64,000 bases of DNA from CBDCFL01 sp965216135 (GTDB taxonomy: Bacteria; Pseudomonadota; Alphaproteobacteria; Rhodobacterales; Rhodobacteraceae). The stretch spans positions 62,001 through 126,000 of the forward strand of contig CBDCFL010000019.1 of the NCBI GenBank assembly GCA_965216135.1, written 5' to 3'. How positions within the stretch are numbered: position 1 is the stretch's first letter; the number at the start of each line of letters is the position of its first letter. The notes under the pieces are model-generated. The model was not told where the DNA came from and ran no database searches. It worked only from the letters and a program-made list of their open reading frames with translations. Positions 33,848-42,901 of this stretch are shown one piece after another. Both the position numbers and the translations under genes were made by a program.

Positions 33848-36165
33848 AGCAGGCGCTCCGCAACATCGGCATCGTGGGTCGCAAGGAGCTCTTGACCTAC
33901 CTTGGCTCGCCAATGGCCTACGTCGTAACCGCTGTGTTTCTGGCTGTGTCGGGCTCGTTCTTTGCCAGCTTCCTTGCCGCCACCAACTACGCCAACACCA
34001 GTATCGCCGGGTTTTTGAACGCCGCTCAGCCACTGATTCTGCTATTCGCCGCGCTCTTGACCATGCGCCTGGTGGTCGAGGAGAAGAAGCAGGGCACGTG
34101 GGAGCTTATTCTGACCACACCGGTTCGCGACGCAGAGCTGGTGATCGGCAAGTTTCTCGGCAGCCTGGTGGTCCTGTGCGGCATGTTGCTGCTCACGCTC
34201 TACTACACCTTGATGCTGGTGATCTTCGGCGACCCCGACCTCGGCCCGATTGCGACCAGTTACTTCGGGCTGCTGCTGATCGGTAGCGTGTGCCTGGCCG
34301 TCGGCATCTTCGCCTCGACCGTCACCGCAAATCAGATCGTTTCGGCAGTTCTGGCCGGCGGCATCCTCTTCGGCCTGTGGGCCATCGGCCTGAACGCCAG
34401 CCTGGTCGGCGGCGGGATTGGGGAGGTTCTCACACGACTGTCCCTGTCCGGTTATTTCGCCGAGTTCGAGCGCGGCATAATCAACACGCAGTCGGTCGTT
34501 TACTATGTCACCGTGACGATTTTCTTCCTCTATGCCGCGGTTCGCGCGATCGATACCGGTCGCTGGCGCCTTGTGCAGCGCAAGGGGATGTCCGGAAGCC
34601 TCGCCGGCGTCGGTCTGGCGACTCTGTTCGTCGCGTGGGTGCTCGACTTCGTTCTGCCTACGAGTCCTATCACCACATGGGCGATTGTCGCGATCGGCGT
34701 GGGACTCGTCACTGCAAACGTATTGTTGGACTTCCGTCGGGTGGGAGAAGCGTTGGCCAGCCGGCGCGGGGCATTTGGTATCGGAACCGGGGTCAGCCTG
34801 TCTCTCGTCGCTGCTATACTCCTGCTTACCAACCTGATCAGCACAACGGTGTTTCACCGGTTCGACTTCACTGGCCTCGCTCAATTCACACTGACTTCCC
34901 AGACCCAAGAAGTGCTCGCCGACCTGGTCGGCGAAGAGAATCAGGTGGAGGTCGTCAGCTTCTACAGCGATCCGAACCCAAATATCGAGGGGAGCGCGGA
35001 GGCATTCGCCGTCAGCAGCTTTGGGTACAACCTACTACTGGAATACACTAACTACACCGACGCGGTCAGCATCCGGCGGGAGGATCCAGAGCTGCGCCCG
35101 GATCTGAGCCGACAGTACCTGGGGCAAGGGCCGCTGGCCCAGCTGGCGTCCCGGCTTGGCGTGGTTGTGTTCCGCGGCTCCGCAGGGCAAATGCTGGTAC
35201 TCGGTCCTCAGATTCAAGCAGAAGCAGAAAACGCGTTCACCAGCGCGATCCTGCAAGTAACGGGTAAACGGCAACGTGTCGTCTACTTCCTGATCGGCCA
35301 CGGTGAGGCCAGCATCGGCAGCGACTACAGCGCGGCCCGGGAAGGTCTGCGGGATAACCTGTTCCAGGTCGCCGAGCTAAACCTTCGCCAACTCGACGCG
35401 GTGCCCGAGAACGCGAGCGCGCTCGTTATGGCTGGTCCGCAGCTCGAACTGGAAGACGATGAAATTGCGCTGCTCGACAGTTATCTTCAGCGCGGTGGGC
35501 GCCTGCTGCTGTTGTTGAACCCGAACCCACAACCGCGGCTGCGCGGGCTGGTGGCGTCCTGGTGGTTGTCGATTGACGATGGCGTCGTCGTCGACCCCGA
35601 AGCGCACGTGACGCCGAATTTTGACGTGCCGCTCGTAGACGCGCGCCGCAACCAGTACGGCCTGCGGGACGTCTATTTTCCGGGCACGACCATGGTCCGT
35701 CCACTCGAGGACAAGCCCGAAGAAGCGAAGATCCAGCCGTTGGCGTGGACGACAGCTTCGGCCTGGCAGGAAAAGGACGCGCTCGGCGTCGGCGATCCGG
35801 TCTTCGACGAGGGGGTGGATGTGTCGGGGACACTGGCGCTCGGGGCGCGCGTAGAAATACCGGTTGCCAGCGATGTCGCGGAGGAAGATCGCCACTCGCC
35901 AACGACCCGTCTGGCCGTGATCGGCGACTCTGACTTCGCCGGCAACCAGCACTTCGGAAACGGCCAAAACAGCCAGCTGTTCCTGACCGTAATCAACTGG
36001 CTAGGAGAAGGTGACGAGATTTTCTCGGTGGATCGCAAGGTGGTGCCAGTCCGGAGACTGGTGCTGAGTCCTGAAGAGTCGCGCTTCCTCAACCTGTCCA
36101 CCGTCGGGCTGCTGCCGTTGATTTTGCTCGTCGTAGCTGCGCGGGTGTGGTGGCGGCGCAAATAG
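33844..36165 (+). CDS. Fused ABC-2 permease plus GldG-like auxiliary domain (GldF-GldG fusion)
   Basis: 773 residues from ATG 33844, overlapping the ATPase stop. Residues 1-240 form an ABC-2 permease with about six spans (YVVTAVFLAVSGSFFASFLA, LLLTLYYTLMLVIF, IVSAVLAGGILFGLWAIG). Three or four further spans follow to about 360 (ITTWAIVAIGVGLVTANVLL, SLVAAILLLTNLI). Residues about 375-740 match the soluble GldG/ABC-auxiliary domain (VVSFYSDPN, VVYFLIGHGEASI, DDEIALLDSYLQRGGRLLLLLNPN, RLAVIGDSDFAGNQHF). A final membrane anchor (VGLLPLILLVVAARVWW) ends in RRK. GldF and GldG are separate genes in Bacteroidetes, whereas here they are one polypeptide. Confidence 0.88.
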   Translation: MKQALRNIGIVGRKELLTYLGSPMAYVVTAVFLAVSGSFFASFLAATNYANTSIAGFLNAAQPLILLFAALLTMRLVVEEKKQGTWELILTTPVRDAELVIGKFLGSLVVLCGMLLLTLYYTLMLVIFGDPDLGPIATSYFGLLLIGSVCLAVGIFASTVTANQIVSAVLAGGILFGLWAIGLNASLVGGGIGEVLTRLSLSGYFAEFERGIINTQSVVYYVTVTIFFLYAAVRAIDTGRWRLVQRKGMSGSLAGVGLATLFVAWVLDFVLPTSPITTWAIVAIGVGLVTANVLLDFRRVGEALASRRGAFGIGTGVSLSLVAAILLLTNLISTTVFHRFDFTGLAQFTLTSQTQEVLADLVGEENQVEVVSFYSDPNPNIEGSAEAFAVSSFGYNLLLEYTNYTDAVSIRREDPELRPDLSRQYLGQGPLAQLASRLGVVVFRGSAGQMLVLGPQIQAEAENAFTSAILQVTGKRQRVVYFLIGHGEASIGSDYSAAREGLRDNLFQVAELNLRQLDAVPENASALVMAGPQLELEDDEIALLDSYLQRGGRLLLLLNPNPQPRLRGLVASWWLSIDDGVVVDPEAHVTPNFDVPLVDARRNQYGLRDVYFPGTTMVRPLEDKPEEAKIQPLAWTTASAWQEKDALGVGDPVFDEGVDVSGTLALGARVEIPVASDVAEEDRHSPTTRLAVIGDSDFAGNQHFGNGQNSQLFLTVINWLGEGDEIFSVDRKVVPVRRLVLSPEESRFLNLSTVGLLPLILLVVAARVWWRRK

Positions 36166-36172
36166 TGACTCT

Positions 36173-36727
36173 ATGTTGAAGCTCCGATTCATCATTCCCA
36201 TGGGCGTCCTCGCGATCGGCCTTGGGATCTGGTACTACATCGCCAGTCGTCCGCAGCCGGTGCCACCTCCGGAGCCGCGACCTTTCGTTTGGGCCGTGGA
36301 GATGAACGATCTGACGAGGATACAGATCGACCTGCCCGGGCGCAATCTGTCCGAAGCGTGGCGGATGCACTCGGATCGCTACTGGTACTTTACCGATCCG
36401 GACGGTCCGCAGGTAGACGGGTTGCGCTGGGGAGGCGGCATCCCGCTGTTGTTGAGCGGCCCCGGTGCCAATCGACTCATTGACGAAGCACCAACCGCAG
36501 AACAGCTGACCGCGTTCGGCCTCGACGAACCGCAGATGTTGCTACACTTGCAGTTGCAAGATGGCGTCGAGTTGGAAATCCACATGGGCGATACCACGCC
36601 AGACGGAATCTCATACTACACCAAGCAGGCCAATCGATCCGAGGTCTTTACAGTGGACTCCACTTGGTTCGTGGTCATCGAGCGGTTGGTAACCGACCCA
36701 CCCTATCCGCCGACGCCGTCGGATTAG
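36173..36727 (+). CDS. DUF4340-like membrane-anchored protein
   Basis: 184 residues from ATG 36173, 7 bases after the GldFG fusion. An N-terminal anchor (FIIPMGVLAIGLGIWYYIA) is followed by a proline-rich linker and a beta-rich domain (VEMNDLTRIQIDLPGRNLSEAW, NRLIDEAPTAEQLTAFGLDEPQMLLHLQLQDG, IHMGDTTPDGISYYTK, SEVFTVDSTWFVVIERLV), as in DUF4340 proteins that accompany GldA/GldFG-type exporters. It is shorter than most family members. Its TAG stop overlaps the first base of the IS1202 target duplication, so the coding region is undamaged. Confidence 0.75.
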   Translation: MLKLRFIIPMGVLAIGLGIWYYIASRPQPVPPPEPRPFVWAVEMNDLTRIQIDLPGRNLSEAWRMHSDRYWYFTDPDGPQVDGLRWGGGIPLLLSGPGANRLIDEAPTAEQLTAFGLDEPQMLLHLQLQDGVELEIHMGDTTPDGISYYTKQANRSEVFTVDSTWFVVIERLVTDPPYPPTPSD

Positions 36728-36741
36728 CGTGATGGCGCGCC
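36726..36741 (+). repeat. 16-bp target-site duplication, left copy
   Basis: AGCGTGATGGCGCGCC, identical to 39313-39328. Removing one copy and the element between joins the DUF4340-like gene to the oppD-like gene with a gap of about 55 bases. Confidence 0.9.
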
Positions 36742-37002
36742 TGTCGATAACAAACTGAATTGACCGGTTTATGTACCATATGAGTTGACCGCTTCTGTTG
36801 CGGTTTCTGGCCCTGTGGGGAAGTGGTCGGTCGCGGAGCGGCGGTCCACTTGTCCACAGGGTGCCGGCCGGTCGCGTCGAAGCGGATCACGCGGCCCGCC
36901 TTTCGCTGCTTTCGATCGGCGTGCCGTCTTTCTTGTAGCGGGCCAGGCAGCGCCGGCCATGGAAGACGGCAAGGTCGCCGTCGGGATATTCGTGCACACT
37001 CA

Positions 37003-38167
37003 TACCACCGAGCGGAATGCCTGACTCACGTTGGGGATTCCCAAGCGGTCCGATCTCTGACTCAATGTGGTGAACCAATGAGGTTCGCCATGGCAGCGCC
37101 TATCGACTTACGGAACGATTTTGACAGCGTCTCACTGCGGCACCTCGCGAAGAGGACCAGGGACGCGACCCAGAGCCGTCGTCTGCTGGCGTTGGCCAAG
37201 GTCTACGATGGTGGCAGCAGGACGGATGCGTCGCGGATCGGCGGCGTCGGTCTGCAGATCATTCGCGACTGGGTGCTGCGCTTCAACGCCCGCGGACCGG
37301 ACGGGCTGGTCGATGGGAAGTCACCGGGCGCACCCTCGAAGCTCAACGCCGATCACCGCCGCGCACTGGCGGAGGTTGTTGAGGCCGGCCCGGTCCTGGC
37401 GGTGGACGGCGTCGTGCGCTGGCGGCGCAAGGACCTGGCGCGGTGGCTCTTGGAGACGTTCGCCATCTCGCTCGACGAGACCACGGTCGGGCGCGAGTTG
37501 AAGGCGCTCGGCTTCGCCAAGACCTCGGCGCGGCCGCGCCACTACGCGCAAAACGAGCTGGCCGTCGAGGCTTTTAAAAAAAACTTCCCCGCCGAACTGG
37601 CGAAGATCCGGGCGAGGCTCCCGAAAGGCGTCGAGATAGAGCTGTGGTGGCAAGATGAAGCCCGCATCGGCCAGAAGAATAAGCTCACACGCCGATGGGC
37701 CAGACGTGGCACGCGCCCGCGGGCGCCCCGCGACCAGCGCACCGAATGGGCCTATATCTTCGGCGCGATCTGTCCCGCGAAGGGGAAAGGCGCCGGGCTG
37801 GTCATGCCCTGGTGCGACACCGACGCCATGGCGGCGCACCTCATCGAGATCAGTGCCGCCGTCGATCCCGGCACCCATGCGGTGCTGATCGTCGATCAGG
37901 CCGGTTGGCACTTGACGCCCAAGCTGGCGATCCCCGACAACATCACCGTCCTGGCGCTGCCGCCACGATCGCCCGAGTTGAACCCGGTGGAGAATGTCTG
38001 GCAATTCATGCGCGACAACTGGTTGTCGAACCGGATCTTCAAATCCTACGAAGACATCGTCGCGCTGTGCTGCCACGCCTGGAACAACCTCATCGACCAA
38101 CCATGGAAGATCATGTCCCTCGGCATGCGCAAATGGGCGCATGGGTTCTGATCAATGACCGTTGGTA
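37003..38167 (+). mobile_element. IS630-family element, subtype C copy 1, nested in the IS1202-type element
   Basis: The ends read TACCACCGAGCGG at 37003 and, inverted, TACCAACGGTCAT at 38167. It is flanked by TCA on both sides (37000-37002 and 38168-38170). It encodes an intact transposase and is nearly identical to the copy at 41737-42901. Confidence 0.88.
37078..38151 (+). CDS. IS630-family transposase, intact
   Basis: 357 residues from ATG 37078 (MRFAMAAPIDLRNDFD); the ATG at 37090 is an alternative. Helix-turn-helix domain with GGVGLQIIRDWVLRFNARGPDGL, linker WRRKDLARWLLETF, and DDE residues in ELWWQDEARIGQKNK, AVLIVDQAGWHLTPK and PPRSPELNPVENVWQF. The run of eight A residues at EAFKKNF keeps a single frame. 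The natural stop is TGA at 38149-38151, inside the element. Confidence 0.92.
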   Translation: MRFAMAAPIDLRNDFDSVSLRHLAKRTRDATQSRRLLALAKVYDGGSRTDASRIGGVGLQIIRDWVLRFNARGPDGLVDGKSPGAPSKLNADHRRALAEVVEAGPVLAVDGVVRWRRKDLARWLLETFAISLDETTVGRELKALGFAKTSARPRHYAQNELAVEAFKKNFPAELAKIRARLPKGVEIELWWQDEARIGQKNKLTRRWARRGTRPRAPRDQRTEWAYIFGAICPAKGKGAGLVMPWCDTDAMAAHLIEISAAVDPGTHAVLIVDQAGWHLTPKLAIPDNITVLALPPRSPELNPVENVWQFMRDNWLSNRIFKSYEDIVALCCHAWNNLIDQPWKIMSLGMRKWAHGF

Positions 38168-39312
38168 TCACTTTGGCCTTGACGTAGTGGTGGCGATGGC
38201 GGTCTGCCGGGATCTGCAGGCTCAAGTTCTTGTAGCGCACCGTGTTGTCATTGCCGACCACACGGTCCTCCTGCACACAGAGGATGTCCGCCAGGTTGCC
38301 GGCGAACGGCACGAAGGCGGAGCCTGTGTCCTCGGCCGGCCGGGCGAAGCGGGCATTGTGGGCCGGCAGGAAGTCCTCTTTCAGGAACCGGTTGGCGGCC
38401 GCCATATCGGTGATGCCGGCGAGCTCGAGTTCCTGCGGCAGGCGTTTCTGCAGGGTGCCGAACATGCGCTCCGAGCGGCCCCGGGCCTCCGGCGAATAGG
38501 CCGGGATCAGCTCAATACCGAGTTGCTGCAGGGCACGTCCGACCTGGGTTGGATTGTCCTTGTCGACCTTGCCGCCGGCCTCCGGCGTGTGCCAATAGTG
38601 CGAGGCCCGGTCTGCATAAAGCGAGCAGAACAGCCCCATGGCCGACCCCACCTCCAGCAGCGCCACAAAGCTCGACATGGTGCCCTCCTCGGCGACGAAG
38701 AAGGCGGAATAGATCTCCGAAGTGGCATCGTCCATGGTCACGATCAGGTCCCAGTACTGACCCGGCACCCATTGGTGCGTGGAGCCGTCCTGGTGCAACA
38801 TCATGCCGACCATCGGCCGGCGCGGCCGCTTGCGGCGGTGCACGCCGCGCCGCGGTGCCGGCGCGACCCGGCCGTGCGCCTGGAGCGTCAGCCGCACCCA
38901 GTTGTAACTGCGCGTGACGTCGTGCTTTGCAACCAGCTTCTCCCAGAAGTGCCAGGCGGTGAAATGCCGGTACCTGGTATCGAACAGATCCAACAGTGCC
39001 ACCACCTCGTCGACCCCGGCGCGGCGCGCGGAAACCCGACCCAGGCGGCGGTCGTAAAGACCCTCCGCGCCCTCGGCCTCAAAGCGATCGCGCCAGCGTC
39101 GGAACGTGCGCTCGGACATGCCCAGGATCTCGGCTGCCTCCAGCTGGCTCAACTCACCCCTGTAGGTGCGTCCGTAAACCTCATCGAACTTCATCAATCT
39201 CAACCCCTGTAACTGCTCTGTCCGGCGCATCAGCTCCTCCACTTCCTGGAGGAGTTCTAATGCCGGACAGATCATTTGTTACATTGACCGGCCATATCAC
39301 GTGTTATCGACA

Positions 39313-39328
39313 AGCGTGATGGCGCGCC
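39313..39328 (+). repeat. 16-bp target-site duplication, right copy
   Basis: AGCGTGATGGCGCGCC, directly after the right terminal repeat GTTATCGACA of the IS1202-type element. It is identical to 36726-36741. Confidence 0.9.
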
Positions 39329-39368
39329 TTGACAACTGGCAACACGAGCCCCAATCTGTGCCGTAATC

Positions 39369-40382
39369 ATGAGCGACAGAGAAACGGACGTCGTTCTCGA
39401 CGTCAAAGAGCTACAGACCTATTTCTACACGGACGAGGGTGTGGTCAAAGCCGTTGACGGACTTACCTACCAGGTCCGCAAGCGGGAGTTCGTTGCGCTG
39501 GTTGGCGAAAGCGGCTGTGGCAAGAGCGTCAGCGCGATGTCAGTGCTGCGGCTCATCCCCTATCCGCCTGGAGTCATCGCTGGCGGGCAAATTTTGTTCA
39601 AGGGCGAAGATTTGCTGCAGGCAAGCGAGGAGCGGATACGCGAAATCCGCGGCAACCGCATTGCCATGGTGTTCCAGGAGCCGACCACTTCGCTCAACCC
39701 GGTAGTTACGATCGGTCGGCAGATCTCAGAATCTGTGGAACTGCACCGAGGGTTGGACAAAAAACAGGCTCGGGACGAGAGCATCCGGCTGCTGGACCTT
39801 GTGGGTATTCCCGATCCGGCGAAGCGGGTGACCGACTATCCGTACCAGTTCAGCGGCGGTATGCAGCAACGCATCATGATCGCCATGGCATTGAGCTGCG
39901 ACCCGGAGCTCCTCATCGCCGACGAGCCCACCACGTCGCTCGATGTTACTGTTCAGGCGCAGATACTGGAGATCATAGCAAAGCTCCGCGACGAGTTTGA
40001 CATGGCGGTCGTCATCATCACTCACAACCTCGGATTGGTGGCGCGTTACGTGGATCGGGTGAACGTGATGTACGCCGGCAAGTTGGTGGAAGCTGGGCCG
40101 ACGGATATGATATTCAGTGAGCCGAAACATCCTTACACGTTGGGGTTGCTGGCATCGGTACCGCGCCTGGATAGCTCCCGCAGGGTCGCCCCACGCGTCA
40201 TTCACGGGCTACCGCCAAACCTGGCGCAACTGCCGCAGGGTTGTTCGTTTGCACCGCGGTGTACGTACGCGAGTGACGAATGTCACGAAAGAGCGCCGCA
40301 GCTCGAGCCAGTAGCCGCTGGCCATGTGCGCGCCTGCTTCTACGACGCGGCGAAGTTGCAGAAATTGGACGTGCTGACCTGA
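39369..40382 (+). CDS. OppD/DppD-like ABC transporter ATP-binding protein
   Basis: 337 residues from ATG 39369. Walker A GESGCGKS is at 46-53, with Q-loop VFQEPTTSLNP, signature FSGGMQQRIMIAMAL, Walker B LLIADEPTTSLD and H-loop VIITHNLGLV. The C-terminal oligopeptide-importer tail has the cysteine cluster (GCSFAPRCTYASDEC). It is the D-type partner normally found between OppC and OppF, and exactly that gene is missing from the minus-strand importer operon at 9-16 kb. Before the IS1202 insertion it followed the DUF4340-like gene closely, so it was probably co-transcribed with the GldA/GldFG genes. It may complete the distant importer. Confidence 0.92.
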   Translation: MSDRETDVVLDVKELQTYFYTDEGVVKAVDGLTYQVRKREFVALVGESGCGKSVSAMSVLRLIPYPPGVIAGGQILFKGEDLLQASEERIREIRGNRIAMVFQEPTTSLNPVVTIGRQISESVELHRGLDKKQARDESIRLLDLVGIPDPAKRVTDYPYQFSGGMQQRIMIAMALSCDPELLIADEPTTSLDVTVQAQILEIIAKLRDEFDMAVVIITHNLGLVARYVDRVNVMYAGKLVEAGPTDMIFSEPKHPYTLGLLASVPRLDSSRRVAPRVIHGLPPNLAQLPQGCSFAPRCTYASDECHERAPQLEPVAAGHVRACFYDAAKLQKLDVLT

Positions 40383-40572
40383 CGATAGGGTAACATAACG
40401 CCGAAGACGCGGACTAGGTCGTTTGCCCCTGCGAGCTGCCGCGGCGGCTCGCTTCATCCTTCAAGGCCCTTGCTCTCACTGCCGCAATCCGGCTTGCCAA
40501 AGTAGCTAACAATAGGACACGACGCCCTGCCGGGAATGCGCGCAGACAAAGGTGTCCTGCGGCTTGGTGTTA

Positions 40573-41733
40573 TACCAACGGCCCTAGTCGTTGACCGTTT
40601 TGGCCCATTGTCTGGTAGTGATTGACGTGATTGCGGTTTTGTCGTTTGCAAAGAAGTTCCATGCTTCGCAACACCTGTCGACGATCTGCTCATAATTGTC
40701 GAAGACGGATATGGCGAGCTTGTTGGCACGCAGATAAGCCCACACATTTTCCATCGGGTTGAGTTCAGGGGAATAGGGCGGGAGTTTGAGCAGGGTGATG
40801 TTGTCGGGTACCTCCAGCTCTGCCGAACCGTGCCAGCCAGCGCGCCATCCAGAATGAGAAGGGCATGTGCGCCCGATGCGACGGTTTTAGCGATCTCGGC
40901 GAGATGCGCGCTCATGGCCTGTGTGTCGGCATGTGGCATGATCAGAGCGGCCGCTTCAGCCCGTTCCGGGCAGACGGTGCCGAAAATGTAGCTCCAGATA
41001 TAGCGGGTGTCGCGCGGGGCACGGGGGCGTGTTCCACGCTCGGCCCAGATACGGGTGAGCGTGCCCTGCTGGCCAACCCGCGCTTCATCCTGAAACCATA
41101 TCTCCAGGGGCTTGCTGCGGGCTGTTTCCGGCAAGGCTGCTTCTACCTCTGCGGCGAATTTTTTTAAAAGCCTCCTGTGCATCCGGGTCGGATTTCGGAT
41201 GCTGCGGGCGCACCGACAGACGCCGAAAGCCCAGGCTTGCCAATTGTTTGCCAACAGTTCGCTCATGCATGGTGACGCCGAAGCGCTCTTCGATCTTGCG
41301 TTTCAGATCAATGCGCCGCCAGCGCACAACCCCATCGGTTTCGGGGTCGGGACCCGCCCGAACCATTTCCGCCAACTCCTCCTTCTGTGCCGCGCTCAGC
41401 AGACTGGGTGGATCCGGCGGGCGACGGTTGAACAGGCCCGACACGCCCTCCGCATTGTAACGGTGGGCCCAATCCCGCAGCGTCTGCCGATCCATGCCGC
41501 AGTTTTCTGCCGCCGTCTTGCGGTCAACCCCATCCAGAACCAGGGCAATCGCCAACATCCGTCGCGCCGCTTTCCCATCCCGGCACCGCGCCGCTTCCTG
41601 GCGAAGCTCGCCTGCGGACTTGTCTTTGCGCGTAATCCTTACTGCCATCAAAGCCTCCCTTGCCTTGATGCCACTGAATCAGATCACGCCGCTCGTGGGA
41701 ATCCCCTTGAGTCAAATCTGGGGGCCGTTGGTA
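40573..41733 (-). mobile_element. IS630-family element, subtype A copy 2
   Basis: The ends read TACCAACGGCCC at 40573 and, inverted, TACCAACGGCCCCC at 41733. It is flanked by TTA at 40570-40572 and 41734-41736. It is almost identical to 6584-7743. It directly abuts another IS630 copy on its right, sharing the middle TTA. Confidence 0.88.
40584..41648 (-). pseudogene. IS630-family transposase, doubly frameshifted
   Basis: Same protein as at 6595-7658, with the start at ATG 41648 (MAVRITRKDKSAGEL). It is damaged twice. At the A-run (about 41159-41165) one C is also missing, which moves reading into a different frame. A two-base GC insertion near 40842 then shifts the catalytic half after LLILDGA. 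Unlike the other subtype A copy, simple slippage at the A-run would not give a full protein. Inactive unless complemented. Confidence 0.85.
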
Positions 41734-41736
41734 TTA

Positions 41737-42901
41737 TACCACCGAGCGGAATGCCTGACTCACGTTGGGGATTCCCAAGCGGTCCGATCTCTGACTCAAT
41801 GTGGTGAACCAATGAGGTTCGCCATGGCAGCGCCTATCGACTTACGGAACGATTTTGACAGCGTCTCACTGCGGCGCCTCGCGAAGAGGACCAGGGACGC
41901 GACCCAGAGCCGTCGTCTGCTGGCGTTGGCCGAGGTCTACGATGGTGGCAGCAGGACGGATGCGTCGCGGATCGGCGGCGTCGGTCTGCAGATCATTCGC
42001 GACTGGGTGCTGCGCTTCAACGCCCGCGGACCGGACGGGCTGGTCGATGGGAAGTCACCGGGCGCACCCTCGAAGCTCAACGCCGATCACCGCCGCGCAC
42101 TGGCGGAGGTTGTTGAGGCCGGCCCGGTCCCGGCGGTGGACGGCGTCGTGCGCTGGCGGCGCAAGGACCTGGCGCGGTGGCTCTTGGAGACGTTCGCCAT
42201 CTCGCTCGACGAGACCACGGTCGGGCGCGAGTTGAAGGCGCTCGGCTTCGCCAAGATCTCGGCGCGGCCGCGCCACTACGCGCAAAACGAGCTGGCCGTC
42301 GAGGCTTTTAAAAAAAACTTCCCCGCCGAACTGGCGAAGATCCGGGCGAGGCTCCCGAAAGGCGTCGAGATAGAGCTGTGGTGGCAAGATGAAGCCCGCA
42401 TCGGCCAGAAGAATAAGCTCACACGCCGATGGGCCAGACGTGGCACGCGCCCGCGGGCGCCCCGCGACCAGCGCACCGAATGGGCCTATATCTTCGGCGC
42501 GATCTGTCCCGCGAAGGGGAAAGGCGCCGGGCTGGTCATGCCCTGGTGCGACACCGACGCCATGGCGGCGCACCTCATCGAGATCAGTGCCGCCGTCGAT
42601 CCCGGCGCCCATGCGGTGCTGATCGTCGATCAGGCCGGTTGGCACTTGACGCCCAAGCTGGCGATCCCCGACAACATCACCGTCCTGGCGCTGCCGCCAC
42701 GATCGCCCGAGTTGAACCCGGTGGAGAATGTCTGGCAATTCATGCGCGACAACTGGTTGTCGAACCGGATCTTCAAATCCTACGAAGACATCGTCGCGCT
42801 GTGCTGCCAAGCCTGGAACAACCTCATCGACCAACCATGGAAGATCATGTCCCTCGGCATGCGCAAATGGGCGCATGGGTTCGGATCAATGACCGTTGGT
42901 A
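41737..42901 (+). mobile_element. IS630-family element, subtype C copy 2
   Basis: The ends read TACCACCGAGCGG at 41737 and, inverted, TACCAACGGTCAT at 42901. It is flanked by TTA at 41734-41736 and 42902-42904. The left TTA is shared with the adjoining subtype A copy, giving TTA-IS-TTA-IS-TTA. Confidence 0.88.

Larger units (their letters stand above)
36887..39275 (-). pseudogene. IS1202-type transposase split by IS630 insertion
   Basis: The N-terminal and catalytic part runs from ATG 39275 to about 38171. It contains a helix-turn-helix (SQLEAAEILGMSERTFRRWRDRF) and DDE blocks (MMLHQDGSTHQWVPG, DLIVTMDDATSEIYSAFF, LIPAYSPEARGRSERMF, DFLPAHNARFARP), then HHYVKAKV. After the IS630 copy the last 38 codons continue at 36999-36887 (VHEYPDGDLAVFHGRRCLARY) to TGA. 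Removing the IS630 copy with one TCA triplet restores the frame exactly, so the gene was intact before that insertion. Confidence 0.85.
36742..39312 (-). mobile_element. IS1202-type (formerly ISNCY) element, interrupted by an IS630 copy
   Basis: The ends are TGTCGATAAC (36742) and GTTATCGACA (39312), a 10-bp perfect inverted repeat. They are flanked by a 16-bp direct repeat, AGCGTGATGGCGCGCC, at 36726-36741 and 39313-39328. Without the nested IS630 copy the element is about 1.4 kb, with one transposase gene on the minus strand. A target duplication this long fits the IS1202 family, whose subgroups are known for long duplications. Confidence 0.85.

Noticed and set aside
37695..39212. 505-codon plus-strand frame across the IS1202/IS630 region
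   Set aside because: It lies antisense to the IS1202 transposase and out of frame with the IS630 transposase, both of which have clear motifs. Composition is Arg/His/Ala-rich, as in shadow frames.
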